A program made the translations under genes and the position numbers. A DNA stretch of 64,000 bases from Allolobophora icterica (lineage: Eukaryota > Annelida > Clitellata > Crassiclitellata > Lumbricidae): positions 85,015,021-85,079,020 of the forward strand of contig OY744605.1 of assembly GCA_963556255.1 (NCBI GenBank), written 5' to 3'. This document shows positions 54,945 to 64,000 of this stretch, piece by piece. Each line of letters starts with the position of its first letter. Position 1 is the stretch's first letter. Below the pieces are notes generated by a model. That model ran no database searches. It saw nothing but the letters and a program-made list of their open reading frames with translations, and was not told where the DNA came from.

Positions 54945-55345
54945 CTCTGGGCGTTGACGATCGTGACTCTGACAGTGGCATCTACATGTACCACGAGTGA
55001 ATGTATTTGCCAGGGTGGTTTCGCAAAGCAGGTGAACGGGAAGATCGCTTTGATCATCTATTTCTTTGCTGATATCTCTTGCTTTGAGCCGATTGTAATC
55101 TCCATCGTTATAGTAATCGTAAACGAAAATTCCTAATTTCTATAGAGCTACTTAAAGCTAAGGCAGAGCACCAGTTCATTCACGAGCGTTGCGTCGTATC
55201 AGAGAACGATGTCCATTGGAGATCCGAGCCCGGTTGCCAGACAGACCACAGAGAGGCAGAGCAGCTGTTAGACGGAAAGCAGCTATATCGCTTTTGATCC
55301 CCTTCGGACTTTTAGGACTGGGGAAGTTTATATATGGAACTTTTC
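54945..55345 (+). repeat. Segment related to 16640-16990
   Basis: GTTGACGATCGTGACTCTGA, GTGGTTTCGCAAAGC, GATATCTCTTGCTTT and TTAGGACTGGGGAAGTTTAT match the 16.6-17.0 kb segment in order. Confidence 0.6.
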
Positions 55346-55422
55346 TTTCATTCATTCATTCATTCGAAGATTTATATAGCGCCTCTTCAAGGGAACTACT
55401 CAGAGGCGCTCCCGACATCAGT
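55342..55422 (-). mobile_element. LINE/SINE 3' tail relic
   Basis: Reversed GGGAGCGCCTCTGAGTAGTT, stem partner GAGGCGCTATATAAAT, then an (AATG)n end. No coding part remains. Confidence 0.7.
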
Positions 55423-55577
55423 CTGGGTTTATTCACTTCTTAAGGCAAATCGGTGGTGGGATTCATAGTACAACTGCACAAACACTAATTAACAACTTAA
55501 CGACATGAGTGTATTAAAAGCCACTGGGAAACCAATGCAGCTCGTCTTTAAAGTGTTAAGCTACGCATATTGCTAAC

Positions 55578-56240
55578 ACCTCTCCCACCTGACACGTTCC
55601 TGTTTCTATCATCTTAGGCGTTTGAGGGCTGTAAGAAGATCAGTTTCTCCTTCAGTGTTCACTACTATGGTCCATGCCTTCATTTGCTGCCGCATTGACT
55701 ATTGCAATTCATTGTTTGCTGGGCTCCCTAAAGCGCGCCTTTCATCTCTGCAGTCTGTTCTGAATGCGGCTGCCAGGCTCATTGCCCGTTTTCCTCGCTT
55801 CTCTCACATAACTACCTTTATGACTGATGTACTTCACTGGCTTCCTGTTGCTTCCCGCATCCAATACAAGGTTCTTCTCCTGGTCTCTAGGACTCAACTG
55901 GGAAAAGCTCCTAAATACCTCTGTGACCTAATGCGCAAACCTCTATCTGCTCTGTCTTCCCGCCCTCTTCGGTCTGCTGACCGCTTTGATCTGCTTGTCC
56001 CTCGCGCAAGGACTTCGATGGCTCAGCATCGTGCTTTTGCCATCCTTGGCCCTTCCCTTTGGAATGACCTGCCCCCCTCTCTCCGTAGCAAGATATTGCT
56101 TGGGATCTCGCCTTCTTCTCTCCGCTGCCTAAAGACCTTTCTTTTCCCTCGGGGCTGACACGCTGGGAGCGCCTCTGAATAGTCTATGCTGTGAGAGGCG
56201 CTTTATAAATAATTATATAAGATAAGATAAGATAAGATAG
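55578..56240 (+). pseudogene. 5'-truncated L2-type LINE fragment with 3' tail
   Basis: The frame runs HLSHLTRSCFYHLRRLRAVRR, HAFICCRIDYCNSLFAGLP, LQSVLNAAARLIARFP, LHWLPVASRIQYKVLL, KAPKYLCDLM and FAILGPSLWNDLPP to a stop at 56156-56158, so the last 190 residues are intact. The tail stem GAGCGCCTCT/AGAGGCGCT is followed by (AAGAT)n. The start is the insertion truncation, not a start codon. Confidence 0.9.
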
Positions 56241-56909
56241 TAGTTGTTCTTCTAAACCGTTCACCTAGCCCTAATTTTATTTCAGTGTCGATTTTCGTTT
56301 ACTAGCAAATTATGCACAAAAATGGTGCTTAGTTGAAATACTTCAAACACTAGTTTTCAATACAAGTGGACAAACCACATCGAAGTATAGAAGCAACGTT
56401 TTGAAACACAGATCTTTCATTAAAACATGTTAAGTAACGGCAGAATAGAAACAAACCGTGGCGTTTTTGTACACCTGTGTCCTATACAACAGTGGATATT
56501 TAGAGCAAAATACAATATCGTAGCCATTTTACATGATAAACATTAAAATCATATTTATTTATAATAGCCTGAGAGACCAATTTAAAGGTGTCTAATCCAT
56601 CACTGCATCCACACAGTTGCGTGTGTAAGTGTTTAGCGACATCATGCGACTGCCATATCATTTATCTCCACATACATTTTGTTCGTGATTTATTGCATTT
56701 AAGACACAATGTCTCTGAGTCCAAGGGACGTTATGAAGAATATCTTGCCAAAATATATCAATTTCTAGTCAATATAAATTTTCATTTGCTCGTTAGCATG
56801 ATGAACTGCAGTTCTCAATAATATGATATATGTAAGTAGGCCTTTGCAGGAAGACACAATGATAAATTCACAATTCCAAAGCAGCAGACAGATAGACAGA
56901 CAGACAGAC

Positions 56910-56940
<31 letters not shown>

Positions 56941-57160
56941 GAAGTAAACCTTGAAACATCACCAGTATTTAATTGTTTTGAAACGTAACGAGGTCGATTG
57001 TTTTTAATTGAGGCAGTAAGCAGATTCATGAGCTACAGAAATAATTAATTATTCGAATTTAATGAAAAGTAAGAGAATGTAAAGTGAGTTAGGTTTGTCA
57101 TTATAGGTCTTAGTTGCCATGATAATTATATTGTTAATAGCAGACTGCAATATTATGAAC
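56241..57160. other. Gene-free: dispersed segment, module and AGAC tract
   Basis: 56285-56500 is copy 5 of the 250-bp segment. Block A relative at 56630-56670. (ACAG)n with GATAG interruptions at 56885-56940. A degenerate block A lies near 57090. Confidence 0.55.
56556..56595 (-). promoter_or_regulatory. PSE/TATA-like module
   Basis: Minus-strand GACACCTTTAAATTGG (C at 56592), TATAAATAAAT 29 bp on. Confidence 0.6.
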
Positions 57161-57162
57161 TT

Positions 57163-57202
57163 TTAAACACCTTTAAATTATGATTTACTGGTGATATACG
57201 TA
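57163..57202 (+). promoter_or_regulatory. PSE/TATA-like module, first of a close pair
   Basis: AACACCTTTAAATTATG (first position 57166), TATACGTAAC at 57195, spacing 29. Confidence 0.5.
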
Positions 57203-57238
57203 ACTAAAGCTTTAATTTCAATCGCTAATTTTTCAATG

Positions 57239-57278
57239 TTAGACACCTTTTAAATTAGAATTAAAGATGCTATATATT
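57239..57278 (+). promoter_or_regulatory. PSE/TATA-like module, second of a close pair
   Basis: GACACCTTTTAAATTAG at 57242, TATATATTTGGC at 57271, spacing 29, 76 bp after the first. Confidence 0.6.
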
Positions 57279-57772
57279 TGGCATTCACATCATTTCTATG
57301 TCTGTCCTCCTTCTTTCTGTTGCAATATGATTATATAGGAAAGGTATGGTTAATGTCAGTGGCCATAATTGCCATAAAACACTAGAACCGTTACTGAGAT
57401 ATGGCTAAATTCCTGAGAATTCGTGTTTGTTATTTTGCTATCGACGTCAACGGTCTCTGATGTCATAATAAGTCGTTAAACCGTTGAATCAACCGTAAAT
57501 TGGTTTAAAGTAAATGGAACATTTCGACATACCTAAAAAGTAAAATTCAGGCAAGACAGACTAAGGACAATGCGTTGAGGCAGCACTGATTAATGCGTGA
57601 AAATGTCACAGCTGGACCTAATTAACATCGCCCGATAACATAAAGTCGTGGACTGAATTTTACATTGGGTTAGTTATTGACGGTGACAACAGAAAGAAGC
57701 AGATGGATCAAAATCTTTCGTGGTGCATTCACTGATCGGGTCAATAGAGGAACTTTTCAATATACGAACTTT

Positions 57773-57812
57773 TCGGACACCTTTATAATTGCTATTTCCG
57801 ATGCTATATATG
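57773..57812 (+). promoter_or_regulatory. PSE/TATA-like module with block B downstream
   Basis: GACACCTTTATAATTGC at 57776, TATATATGAGTC at 57805, spacing 29. Block B starts about 35 bp later. Confidence 0.65.
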
Positions 57813-57839
57813 AGTCAAGGCCATATCTTTTCCGGAAAT

Positions 57840-57950
57840 CCGCCACTGCTCGTACTCTGGCAGTGCAAGTCTCAAGCCTGGAAAAAGGAGGGCGACGCTA
57901 ATGTTCTTTGTTATCACAAAGTGTCGTTAAACTGAAACTACTACTACTCA
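57840..57950 (+). repeat. Block B, plus-strand copy
   Basis: CCGCCACTGCTCGTACTCTG, GCAGTGCAAGTC, GGAGGGCGACGCTAAT, TTGTTATCACAAAGTGTCG, then TTAAACTGAAACTACTACT. CACTGC/GCAGTG can pair as a small stem. Confidence 0.8.
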
Positions 57951-59318
57951 ACAGAATCATTCTGAACCTATGATTGTGCCACCGTGTTGGAGTGGAGAGA
58001 CTAATACACTGGAGAGATTAACATATAAGAAACCAGTTAGTAAGAAGATTCGCAGTGGTCGGTCCCTCATTCGGGAAACGCCTTCCATGCCAGCCGTGCA
58101 ACCAGCTTCTCCCTTTCTTATGCTTCCATTTCTTAAGCGGTTGAAGACCACTACCTTCGATAGTGACTACAGCGGTCTCTGTCTAAATATGAACTCTTCT
58201 TTGTATTAAACTAATGAACAATAACCTTAACGTTACCTTAGCCATCTAACATTTAAAGCAAATATGACCGTTTGTTAAATGACCAGTTGGTTAGTTGCTG
58301 TTTAACGAAACTGTTTTACAACATACATGATTAGCGTTGCCCTCCTCCTTCCACCGGGATTTTATGCATAGGCCTATTCTGCGCAGATTTTGCACTTGAT
58401 ACCTCGCTCATTTTTCAATGAATTGATCGGGTGAGATCCTTCACCACCGCTTGCCCGTTTGAATGGGTGCCACGCCATTTAAGGTCCCCGTGTTGGGAAT
58501 CACCAGAACTATGACCCCTTGAAGCTACAGTTATTTTCATGGCGTAATGAAAGCGACCTATAGCTTTAATTCAGATGATTACTCGAATTGTAAGTGCAAG
58601 AGTTATAACAGTCTAGATTATACGAAAGTTGCGTATTTAAAGAGAGAGGAGAACATGAATTAAAGGTGTGTCGAATACCAGTTTCCGTTTATTGAATCCA
58701 CCCCTTTTGAAAGAACAACATTTCGATTACTTAAGGACCGCATATATTTAAAATTATGTTTAAAATACAGTAGTCGAGAAACAAGGCTTTATTTATTAAT
58801 CGTAATCGTAATCGTAATCTCCAAACTTCTAAAGCGCCACTCGAAGGCCAAGCGCAGGGCACCAGCCTATTCACGAGCGCTACGTCAGATCAGAGGGGGT
58901 TCCAGGGAGTAGTCCAAAAGAGGTCCAAGTCCGATTTCCAGAGTACCAGGTCAGGGGGCTTCCAGAGAGTGGTCCAAAAGACGTCCAAGTCCAAATTCCA
59001 GGAGGCCAAAACCTTACGAAGGCATAAGGGCGCGCAGTGTAGCTTTATGAAACGTGCTTATTCGGAGTTCATTTTCGGGCCTAGTATTAATAACATGCAT
59101 ATATTGCACGACAATGAATTGGACGTTTTCTGAATGCATATCCTTTTGATATATATACTATTAGTTTTCGGAAAAAGACTTTATTGGATTCCAGTCAAAC
59201 CTGCGTTCCCGAGTAAGCGAAATTTCCAAATTCATACACTTTAAATAAATGTTTATGAAGGTGTGTAATGAGAACTACATGCGCAGGACAATTATTAGTA
59301 TTTTATTAGAGTTTAGTT
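57951..59318. other. Gene-free: block B relic, module, short tandem duplication
   Basis: A reverse block B relic lies at 58306-58370. A LINE-tail-like segment with CGTAATCGTAATC sits at 58797-58900. A roughly 57-bp duplication (GTCCAAAAGA-GTCCAAGTCC) lies at 58895-59010. A plus-strand open frame at 57970-58209 is unrecognised. Confidence 0.5.
58634..58673 (-). promoter_or_regulatory. PSE/TATA-like module, weak
   Basis: Minus-strand CACACCTTTAATTC (first position 58670), TTTAAATAC 29 bp on. Confidence 0.4.
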
Positions 59319-59765
59319 TTAGGTTATAGTTTTCAATTCTATCATGTCTCTAACTGGCGATGTTAACAATATATGTAAGTCATCATATATGTTAGCTGCC
59401 CAGTTTGCTACATATTCCAGCTCTGTTTTTACTGTATCTCCATTTGATGCAGGTATCATGAGGTAGCTATCACCTGCATATTTAAGTAATCTATTTCTAG
59501 GGAAAACTGGTTCAAGTTTTGAAATTGTCCTTATGAAGTATACTGGACCTAAGCCAGAAAATTGGATAATACTAGCATTTATTTTAACGGCAGGAGATAT
59601 AGAGCCGTTAAATTTAGTTACATGTTCTCGGTCATGAAGGAAGGCTATTATCCAGTTATACACGTTATCAGGTATTTGCATTATTGCTAGTTCCTCAGCC
59701 AAATAAGAGTGTCGCACAGTATCAAATGCTTTGGGAAAATCTAAAGCCATGAGATGGACATACAT
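59319..59765 (-). pseudogene. LINE reverse transcriptase fragment, inactive
   Basis: ALDFPKAFDTVRHSYL is RT palm motif A (F..AFD). IISFLHDREH-like and GLGPVYF regions follow, then KYAGDSYLMIPA, where the expected YADD active site reads YAGD. A stop-free frame of 148 residues otherwise spans the palm, so decay is moderate. It resembles CR1/L2-like RTs and lacks a 3' tail. Confidence 0.75.
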
Positions 59766-60326
59766 GTAGATGGCGCTACATAAACAAATCCTTAAGTGTT
59801 TTAAGTGGCAACAACATTTACCATCCGCTGAAGATCCATTTAGTTGTCTTTATATTAAAACAAATTAACAAAAACTCTGACGTCACCTTAGTCTTCCCAC
59901 ATTGGTCACACAGTGCAATTTTACAGCTACATTTGATCAGTAAGTATAACCATTTGTAAATAGCAAAGTGTTTTCTTAGACTGCAGTGCATTTTTTCGTT
60001 GCCAGAACATTCTACTTCCACCTTCGTCGAATTCGACAAGCGATACGTTGCCTAAATGAAACGGAGGAAATGTACTGGGTCGTGATTAGGCTGGAGTCTA
60101 ATAAAACACCGTGGTCGCAAATCACATCGGAGGGTGGAATAGAACAGTGGTTCTCAACCTTTTTTGGCACGCGACACACCTAAACTTGCCACCATATTTG
60201 GCGACACACCACGCAATCGTATGTGAACATTGTTAAAAATGTTAAAGTTAAACTAGTTTAACATTTTAAATTTTTAACATTTTAAAGAATGAAAATGTTC
60301 ATGTTGAATCCTTTCCAGTTTCTACG

Positions 60327-60557
60327 TTAACTTAGTAGCGTGCAGTTACTGAGATTTTGGTCCTGGATTTTCTGTGGATTATTTGCAAATGGAGGATCCA
60401 CAGTTTTTATAAGTGCATCACGTAAGGAGGCTGAGAGAGATCTTCTGACCACTTTGTTCCTTTTTTTCTTTATGTTGATCATCCGAGAAAAACCTTGCTC
60501 AGATAAGTAGGAACTATGAAATGAAACCAACTCTTTGATTGCTTTGCTCGCCAGCAT
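60327..60557 (-). pseudogene. hAT transposase C-terminal remnant
   Basis: AIKELVSFHSSYLSEQGFSRMINIKKK followed by LRDALIK matches the end of the hAT dimerisation region (Y-C/S-E-x-G-F-S). The upstream catalytic part is gone; the nested insertion starts at its beginning. Confidence 0.7.
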
Positions 60558-60826
60558 GGGCGTCCGCAGGAATTTTTATAGGGGGCAAAATTTTTTACAT
60601 GGCACAAAATTTTGTAGGAGGAGTAAAGTGACGTGTTTCCATATTCATGAACATAGAACACGAAAATAAATAACTGTCAAGGACTTACCTAAATAATTAA
60701 GAGGTTTTTGCATTTAAAATCGTGTTGGGCTGTTATAATAATCATAGTAATAAAAAGATTTTATTTTTGTAACATATTTGCAAAATTCGGTGGCAAATGC
60801 CCCCTTGCCCTCCTCCGGACGCCCAC
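60555..60826. mobile_element. Nested hAT-like MITE, 272 bp
   Basis: CATGGGCGTCCGCAGGA mirrors TCCTCCGGACGCCCAC. CTCGCCAG and CTCTCCAG flank it (7 of 8). It must have come after the host hAT element. Confidence 0.75.
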
Positions 60827-61639
60827 CTCTCCAGTGTATTGTAATGTTCCCCTTTGTATGTCTTAGCCCAGAACTGAGTTCTTGAGGATTGCTTGTACAT
60901 AACTTTCTAGATTTCTTCTTTCTCATGTTTTTCTTGATTGGTTTACTAAAACTAGCAGTGGCAGCGTCATTGTTTGCGTATTCACTATTGTTGGTGCTAG
61001 AACCCGTCTCATTGCTACCAAAATTTGATTACGCATGACCAGTAGAAGATTCGCAACATGTTCGCTTTATGCTGATCAGTTTATCCTTTCCAAATGTTGC
61101 AATAATGGGTAAAAGTTAACATCGGCGCCATCGCAAACGTGTAGGGGTCTATGGTGTATAAGATAAACATCATGGCCACCTTAGATTACGATATAATAGA
61201 ATAAATATTATAAATGGATTGTTAGGAATTCTCACAGCCTACGTCCGCTAAGCTTCAAGTAAGTAAGTGTAATGTAGAAATGACGGCCGTAGGCTGTGAG
61301 AATTCGCGACACACCAATTTTATCGCGACACACCAGCGACACACCAGGTTTACGCGACACACTGCCGGTCGATGCGCGACACATTAGTGTGTCGCGACAC
61401 ACCAGTTGAGAACCACTGGAATAGAACAGTTGCAGTCGAGATTGAGAGTCTTCATTAGTTTATTAGTTTATCGTCGTCCTGACTGTTTCGACTGTAGAGC
61501 CAAATAAATTCTGTTTTAAGTGGCATTTAACTTCAGACGGACAACAAGGTTGAATATGCCGCAATTTTAATTTTGATGTTAACAATGTAATGTGAATGTA
61601 CGCGATTTTCTATAGCCACCGTATATGGCCTCGACCCTG

Positions 61640-62010
61640 CTCATTTTTCAATGAATTGATCGGGTGAGATCCTTCACACCGCTGTATGTAAAGCTTAGTG
61701 TCATAATCACAGAGGTGGATCATGAGATCGTGCTGTGATTCGATGTTAAAAATATTGGAGGTGTATAGAATAAAGAAAAGTGGACCGAGTATGGATCCTT
61801 GGGGACGCCGAAGAGGATTTTCGATGAGCACCCACTGAGTTTGACACTGTGTGATCTCAAGGAAAGGAAAGAGGCAATCCATTGAACAGCTAAGGCAGTA
61901 ACATCAAAATGTACTTGCAGGATGTTAAGAAGAAGTATGTGGTCCACACAGTCAAAGGCTGCGGAAAAATCCGGTAGTAGTAGAGCGGTGATAAATCCAG
62001 AGTGAAGGGC
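61640..62010 (-). pseudogene. L2-type LINE reverse transcriptase fragment, frameshifted
   Basis: On the minus strand LLLPDFSAAFDCVDHILLL (RT motif A), FLSLRSHSVKLSG, GVPKDPYSV in one frame and RPQGSILGPLFFILYTSNIF in the next, then a HLCDYDTKLYIQR stretch where the YADD motif is altered. A frameshift separates the two halves. Confidence 0.8.
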
Positions 62011-62097
62011 GAGAACAACATCGCTGTACCCATTTAAAAAATATTATTACATTATTCCATACATCAAAATCGTCACTTCCCTTTCTATACCACACAG

Positions 62098-62293
62098 CAT
62101 AGGCGTAATTTGTGGGGGTACGAGGGGTACCGGTACCCCACTTTTTGGTCTGGGGTACCGTACCCCCACTTTTTGTACAATGCCAATCAATATTTTATCA
62201 TTGTGCCTTCCCAGAGATCACAGTCTCCGCCTTGCTTTTTGTATACGTAAGAAATTGTTACCCCCAACTTTTTATTCCAAAGTTACACCTCTG
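62098..62293. mobile_element. hAT-like MITE, 196 bp, relative of 11291-11614
   Basis: CATAGGCGTAATTTGTGGGG and a CAAAGTTACACCTCTG end, with the same inner TACCCCCACTTTTT and CATTGTGCCTTCCCAGAGA. Flanks CCACACAG and CCACAGAG (7 of 8). Confidence 0.85.
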
Positions 62294-63162
62294 CCACAGA
62301 GATATGAGTACCTTTTATGTCGCGCTAAGCTGTTCACGTCGACCTTACCTTACAATAAAATGCAACAATCTGTAAAAGAAACTCTGCTATATAACTGCCC
62401 TTGGTGCAGACAATGCTCAGATCGAGGTCGATTGAAGTCAAAACTAGACCCGGGTCAGTCCCTCGAGTGAACTTTGGATCCAGGATTGCTCCATTGTGTA
62501 GGACTGGAAACATCAGCAACTACACCACATCCACTGGAGATCCAGTTAACTGACTACATTCGTCTGTCTTTAGAATGGAATATTCTTTGCATGAAATTAA
62601 TTAACAATGACTTTCACATAATCTCATCCGCCTAAATCTTCAGGCAATGCAATTTTAAAGTTAGTCTACATTTAATTATCGGGACGACTCACTGAATAGA
62701 CTTTAGCAGCACCATGGTTAGAAATTATACATATTTTCCATTTATAGCAACGGTGTAAATTAATTTAAAGGTGTCTAAGCTAAACAGTTTACGTCTTGGT
62801 TTCATTTCTTTAGAAAAGGCGCAATTTCTGGTGTGAGTTCAATTACTTTAGGATTGCATACTACAAAATCGGTATTTATAAAACAGTAACCGAGAATGAA
62901 GACCTTATTTATGACGAATCACTACCAAACTGTAAGGATGAATAGCGTGGTATACTTTAAGGAAAGTTCTTATTCGAAGCTCATTGTCAGGTCTAAAAGT
63001 TATTGAATACGTGTAAATTTACAGAATGCAATTGGATTAACATGCATTTAACATTAAAGACATCATCTTTTAAAACACAATATTATGCTAACAAAGGCGA
63101 AAGCAAAGGTAAGGTCGTCATGAACCGCGCTGGCAGTCACGAACCGTAATATTAAACTCTGT
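62294..63162. other. Gene-free: unique-looking and repeat sequence
   Basis: A module lies at 62739-62778 and a degenerate block A at 63113-63145. No gene is visible. Confidence 0.45.
62739..62778 (-). promoter_or_regulatory. PSE/TATA-like module
   Basis: Minus-strand GACACCTTTAAATTAAT (C at 62775), TATAAATGG 29 bp on. Confidence 0.55.
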
Positions 63163-63202
63163 TTAGACACCTTTTAACTTATGATTTTTAGTGCTATATA
63201 CA
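63163..63202 (+). promoter_or_regulatory. PSE/TATA-like module with block B downstream
   Basis: GACACCTTTTAACTTATG at 63166, TATATACAGCC at 63195, spacing 29. Confidence 0.6.
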
Positions 63203-63289
63203 GCCATAATAATCGATGAAAAGTGATCATTAGTGAGGGCTTCAAAGTACATATTATATAGGTCATTTTATTTACTTGTTAGTAAAAAC

Positions 63290-63412
63290 CTCCGCCACTG
63301 CCTGTAGTCTGGTAGTGCCAGTCCCAAGCTTGGATAAAGGAGGAGGGCGACGCTACTGATCTTTGTTATCACACAGTGTCGTTAAACTGAAACTATTACT
63401 ACTACTCGTTAG
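63290..63412 (+). repeat. Block B, plus-strand copy
   Basis: CCGCCACTGCCTGTAGTCTG, GGTAGTGCCAGTCCC, AAGCTTGGATAAAGG, AGGAGGGCGACGCTA and TCACACAGTGTCGTTAAAC, then TATTACTACTACT. Best-preserved copy. Confidence 0.85.
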
Positions 63413-64000
63413 TAAAAGTGTAACCGGTCATCCAGCGTATCGTGCGTAGATCATCAGCGAGCTTGCTTGAAAAGATATCCAATCCGAGTAAAATCTTCTG
63501 CTGCTCAACGTTTGCTGTATTTCTCTTTCTCGGTCCTCAGTGTTTCCTTACCATGCAACTCAGTTCCTCATTCCCCCTCCGTCTATTCCTATTTAGCAGA
63601 ACTGTATACTCTTACATAATGTAGTTAAATCTGATACAGTATGATCTTATATGTTTTATTTTAATCAGACCTTTTCTGGTCTAATCTATTGTGATAAGAA
63701 TAACAAACGCAACGCAGACTGATTAAACTTTAAACAACACAACCAAATCAAAATATTTTCAATCAAATTCATTCCCAATCTATTTCCAGTTTGTTCTACT
63801 CTCTTCCATTATGTTCGCTTCTAATAATCATGTGCTAAAAAAAATTCCATGATGGTCCACTATGTTCTAAAGTGTTCTTTTCTGTTATGTTCTGTTATGT
63901 TCTAGTACGTAGCTTTCTGTTATGTTATGTTCTATCCGTTATATCATAGGGCCTACTCTAGTGCCTACTATATCACTTATAGAGCTGTTGTAGTAAACAA
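63413..64000. other. Gene-free: pyrimidine-rich then ATGTTCT-rich sequence
   Basis: 63470-63600 is CT-rich. 63780-63950 has repeated TATGTTCT words. A 60-residue plus frame at 63442-63624 is unrecognised. Nothing else is seen to the window edge. Confidence 0.45.

Larger units (their letters stand above)
60145..61418. mobile_element. hAT DNA transposon, internally deleted, with exact 8-bp target duplication
   Basis: Ends CAGTGGTTCTCAAC and GTTGAGAACCACTG, flanked by GAATAGAA on both sides (60137-60144, 61419-61426). GCGACACACC words are repeated near both ends. A transposase C-terminal remnant lies at 60327-60557 and a second element is nested at 60555-60826. Confidence 0.92.

Overview
This is a window of an animal nuclear genome, most likely a marine invertebrate. 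It is AT-rich and intergenic, with long trinucleotide microsatellites, 5'-truncated L2/CR1-type LINEs, tRNA-derived SINEs, hAT and piggyBac-like elements, and no recognisable single-copy host gene. The species cannot be fixed from the sequence.

Bases 1 to about 7270 hold the right part of an endogenous adintovirus/Polinton (Maverick)-type element that runs off the left edge. The genes are compact and convergent. On the plus strand are the C-terminal end of a major capsid protein, a SAP-like small protein and a NUMOD1-like small protein. On the minus strand are a fibre-like protein with a C1q-like head, an adenain-like protease and a full-length protein-primed DNA polymerase B of 1299 aa. A perfect 13-bp hairpin separates the two blocks. 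Upstream of the polymerase is a compact region with kappaB-, AP-1- and CRE-like words, then a degenerate 70-77 bp tandem array.

From about 7.3 kb to the right edge the window is a mosaic of repeats. The most striking signal is a promoter-like module found at least 44 times on both strands. A GACACCTTTTAAAT-like word is followed by a TATA box, and the first G of GACACC lies 29 bp (sometimes 28) from the first T of TATA in about 35 copies. A conserved block A often lies 30-70 bp upstream. This geometry resembles the PSE plus TATA promoters of U6-type small RNA genes. The sequences downstream differ between subfamilies, so the window may be a dense cluster of small non-coding RNA genes. The alternative is an old repeat family carrying an internal promoter. 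Subfamilies share longer duplicated blocks (for example 20.8-21.5 with 48.7-49.5 kb, and 41.0-43.0 with 51.9-53.0 kb), and many copies have been broken by later insertions.

Between 43.45 and 51.90 kb two related arms lie head to head as a large inverted repeat, each beginning TGTGGCGG. They look like the 5' parts of two copies of an unrecognised LTR-like element. The left arm carries an array of short hairpins whose stems change in compensating ways. Several hAT-like elements have good 8-bp target duplications (9.7, 11.3, 38.3, 60.1 nested with 60.6, and 62.1 kb). An element with perfect 59-bp inverted repeats sits at 41.43-42.39 kb.
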